DNA from: Isochrysis galbana
Lineage: Eukaryota > Haptophyta > Isochrysidales > Isochrysidaceae
Direction: 5' to 3'
NCBI GenBank assembly: GCA_018136815.1
Contig: CM030944.1
Coordinates: 558,456-622,455, forward strand
DNA length: 64,000 nt
In this document: piece by piece, positions 62,241-64,000 of the stretch
Position numbering within the stretch: the stretch's first letter is position 1
Layout: each line of letters starts with the position of its first letter
Translations under genes and position numbers: made by a program
Notes under the pieces: generated by a model
The model's database searches: none
Told to the model about the DNA's origin: nothing
The model's input: the letters and a program-made list of their open reading frames with translations, nothing else

Positions 62241-62784
62241 TAGAGCACGAGGGACGGGCCGCAAGGCAGGTGGCGGGGAGCTGAGAGTGGCGGGCGAGGC
62301 CGCAATCGTTAGAGAGCAGAGTCGCGCGCGCGGCGTGATTATTAAGAAGTTTTTTTTTCTTATCACGGAACGCACAGGTAACAGGAACCTGCTGACAGAC
62401 CGAACAAGGAAGAGAATGCCAACAAGAGAGCGACGGGGCGACGGACGATCCGACGGGGGCGACAGTTACGCACAGGAATAAGGAGGGAATCTTTCGAAAA
62501 CCCTTTAGTGAGTTGATGAAGACCGAAGTAAGATAGCGCCACGATATAATCCAACGGCCAACACCCAACACCTGAGGGGGAATCAGGGTCACGCAAGGGG
62601 GCGGTTCCTTGCACCGGCGATACCTAACCACTTGACTTAGCCTAAAAACGCGAGGAGCACGCAAGGAGCTAAGCCAGGTGAGGGGCAAGCAGGCGACAGG
62701 GGAGGCGACAAAGGAAGCGAGGGCAAAGAGGGCGAATGGGCGAATGTAGGACCCTGCGACGGTGACTTGTGACTAGCCTGCAAG
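62241..62784. other. Unassigned DNA
   Basis: Open frames on both strands (62101-62688 minus, up to 62481 plus) are low in protein character. No gene supported. Confidence 0.4.
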
Positions 62785-62846
62785 GAGGGGACATATAGAA
62801 ACGCAAACAACTTCTAAAACAAAAAGGTCGATCGCGGATGCGACAG
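62785..62846 (-). repeat. Short dispersed repeat, copy 2
   Basis: Reverse complement of 9889-9946 (cgctgtcgcatccgcgatcg, acctttttgttttagaagtt). Confidence 0.55.
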
Positions 62847-63070
62847 CGCCGCGGCTGCCGATTTCCACGCGGCTTGGGCTTGGGCTTGGGGCTTGGTTGG
62901 GGGCGCATCGCGCTCGATTGGCGTGGCCGGCTCGGCGGTTCCTGGCTATTTGCTATTTGATATGTGCCGCGGGCCGGGTACTGGCGGGCACTGGGCTGAA
63001 GACCAAGAACGGTCTCGTAGCGCGCCCAGCGCCCGGGCTCGGTCGAGTTCGAGGTTGGGCTCTCCGCTCT
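62847..63070 (+). repeat. Dispersed ~220-bp repeat, copy 2
   Basis: Counterpart of 60340-60560. It is followed by the simple repeats CTCTCCGCTCTCCG and TATTGTGTATT. Confidence 0.75.
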
Positions 63071-63682
63071 CCGCTCTCCGAGATAGTGTATTGTGTATTG
63101 TGTATTTACTATTAGTATTTCGTATTCAGTATTTAGTATTTAGGCCTGTTTTGTCGTTTTGGGGTTAGGCTTCGTTGTGGGGGCTCAGGGGGGGGGGTCT
63201 GGGGCCCAGAGGGCATCGGATTCGGATATGTGCTAGATGGGTGTTTTCCGGGGTTTCTGCCGCTTTTTACTTTGGTGTACTTTACTCTTATCCCCTCAAT
63301 CCTCACTTTTTCATTTTTTCACCCATACTCTAGAAGTTAAAATCGGGTTTGACCGCCCTAGCATCCGTCCGGCTGGTCGGCGGCGACAGCGAATAGAGCT
63401 CGACGGGAGAAGCAGGGAAGAAAAAGGGGGGAGGAGAGAGGAGAAGAGGGGGAAGAGAGTACAGAATTCTTGGGGGGAAGCAAGCGGCAGTGACGGAGAA
63501 GAAGCCGGGGGGGGGGGCGGGGAGAGAGAGACCCAGGGAAGAGAGAGAGAGTAGTAGTAGAGTAGTAGCTCTAGAGTACAGCGAAGAAGAAGAGAAGCGA
63601 GGAGAGATTCCTGTGTGAGTGGGGAGGGGGGGGGGGTGAGAAGGCGGCAGAGCAGGAGGGAGGGAAAGAGAGAGAGGAGAGG
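63071..63682. promoter_or_regulatory. 5' flank and purine-rich leader of the last gene
   Basis: AT-richer DNA to about 63360, then a purine-rich tract (about 63395-63682: GAAGCAGGGAAGAAAAAGGG, GAGAGAGAGTAGTAGTAG and similar) right up to the ATG. Open frames on the opposite strand here are shadows of the tract. Confidence 0.45.
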
Positions 63683-64000
63683 ATGAACCATACTACTTCC
63701 CTCTGCCAGCCGTGTGAGGAAGGAGCGGAAGAGCCGCATGGCGCATCGCGGTTGTGCAAGACTCCCCTGCCTGGCTGCCGCGCTCGCTGTTCGCACTACG
63801 ACTGCGGGCACGGGCATCTCGACAGCAGCGGGCCAGGGATTCGACGGGCACTCCTCCTCCCTGCCGCAAAGGCTTCCATCTTCTTTAGCTTCATGGCCGT
63901 CGTGGCTGCGCAAAGTGTCGGCGCGATAGACACGCACCACTTGCAACATGCGCAACGCAACCAGATCCTTTACACCTCAGCAGCTGCCATTGGCGCTCTC
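63683..64000 (+). CDS. N-terminus of an unrecognised membrane or secreted protein, runs off the window
   Basis: ATG 63683 opens a frame of 106 codons that is still open at the last base. It reads MNHTTSLCQPCEEGAEEPHG, a Cys-rich segment (CKTPLPGCRARCSHYDCGHG), then ALLLPAAKASIFFSFMAVVA, a hydrophobic stretch that could be a membrane helix or a late signal anchor, followed by HLQHAQRNQILYTSAAAIGA. Other open frames over the same stretch are less protein-like. The family is not recognisable from the part present. Confidence 0.5.
   Translation, partial: MNHTTSLCQPCEEGAEEPHGASRLCKTPLPGCRARCSHYDCGHGHLDSSGPGIRRALLLPAAKASIFFSFMAVVAAQSVGAIDTHHLQHAQRNQILYTSAAAIGAL

Noticed and set aside
63311-63955. 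Minus-strand 214-codon frame at the window end
   Set aside because: Mostly translation of the purine tract. The plus-strand frame from 63683 is protein-like and open to the edge.

Overview
This is a window of a GC-rich eukaryotic nuclear genome. Host genes are interrupted by short GT-AG introns (86-258 nt where I could place both ends, with one probable GC-AG intron), genes lie on both strands, and much of the sequence is mobile DNA. An algal-type iron-assimilation protein, the VPS16 and DMAP1 orthologues and the retroelement types point to a unicellular alga, perhaps with a secondary plastid such as a haptophyte. The sequence alone does not fix the lineage. There are two 100-N scaffold gaps, at 32090-32189 and 49963-50062.

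Layout of host genes: a LYAR-type nucleolar protein gene (2028-2910) sits in a 1.08-kb inverted repeat, whose other arm holds a truncated copy. A multipass membrane protein with a C-terminal arginine-type ADP-ribosyltransferase domain lies at 5136-8217. A CCDC177-like coiled-coil gene with four exons lies at 12417-14580. An eight-repeat beta-propeller gene lies on the minus strand (18952-16324), with an ~800-bp GA tract just upstream of its start. An FEA1/phytotransferrin-like secreted membrane protein is at 23356-25092. VPS16 is on the minus strand in eleven exons (37488-32272), and DMAP1/SWC4 is on the minus strand in three exons (39834-38268). A gene that runs off the window starts at 63683.

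Layout of mobile DNA: LTR and LTR-like fragments lie at 1-1446, 15490-15829, 21997-22115 and 60610-60925. Broken pieces of one LINE family (CCCH fingers, APE-type endonuclease, RT and a C-terminal Cys/His knuckle) are scattered, often head-to-head, at 11204-11620, 26297-31002 and 61020-62240. There is also a decayed hAT transposase (22006-20895) and a MITE with TA duplications (22374-22736).

The outstanding object is a young Ty3/gypsy chromovirus at 40142-59926, bounded by 1.39-kb LTRs and a 5-bp target duplication (GCCCC). Its Gag start codon and first 40 codons lie inside the LTR. Gag and Pol are in one frame, separated by a single UAG. Pol carries, upstream of the protease, a domain that looks like the phage/bacterial Dcm-like DNA cytosine methyltransferase family. 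No tRNA-type primer site follows the 5' LTR; instead the first 11 nt after the LTR are exactly complementary to 11 nt in the element's 3' untranslated region. The middle 5.8 kb of the element occurs twice around an N gap, almost certainly an assembly duplication, so the real element is about 13.9 kb. Three unrelated-looking LTR families in the window share the feature of a coding LTR.
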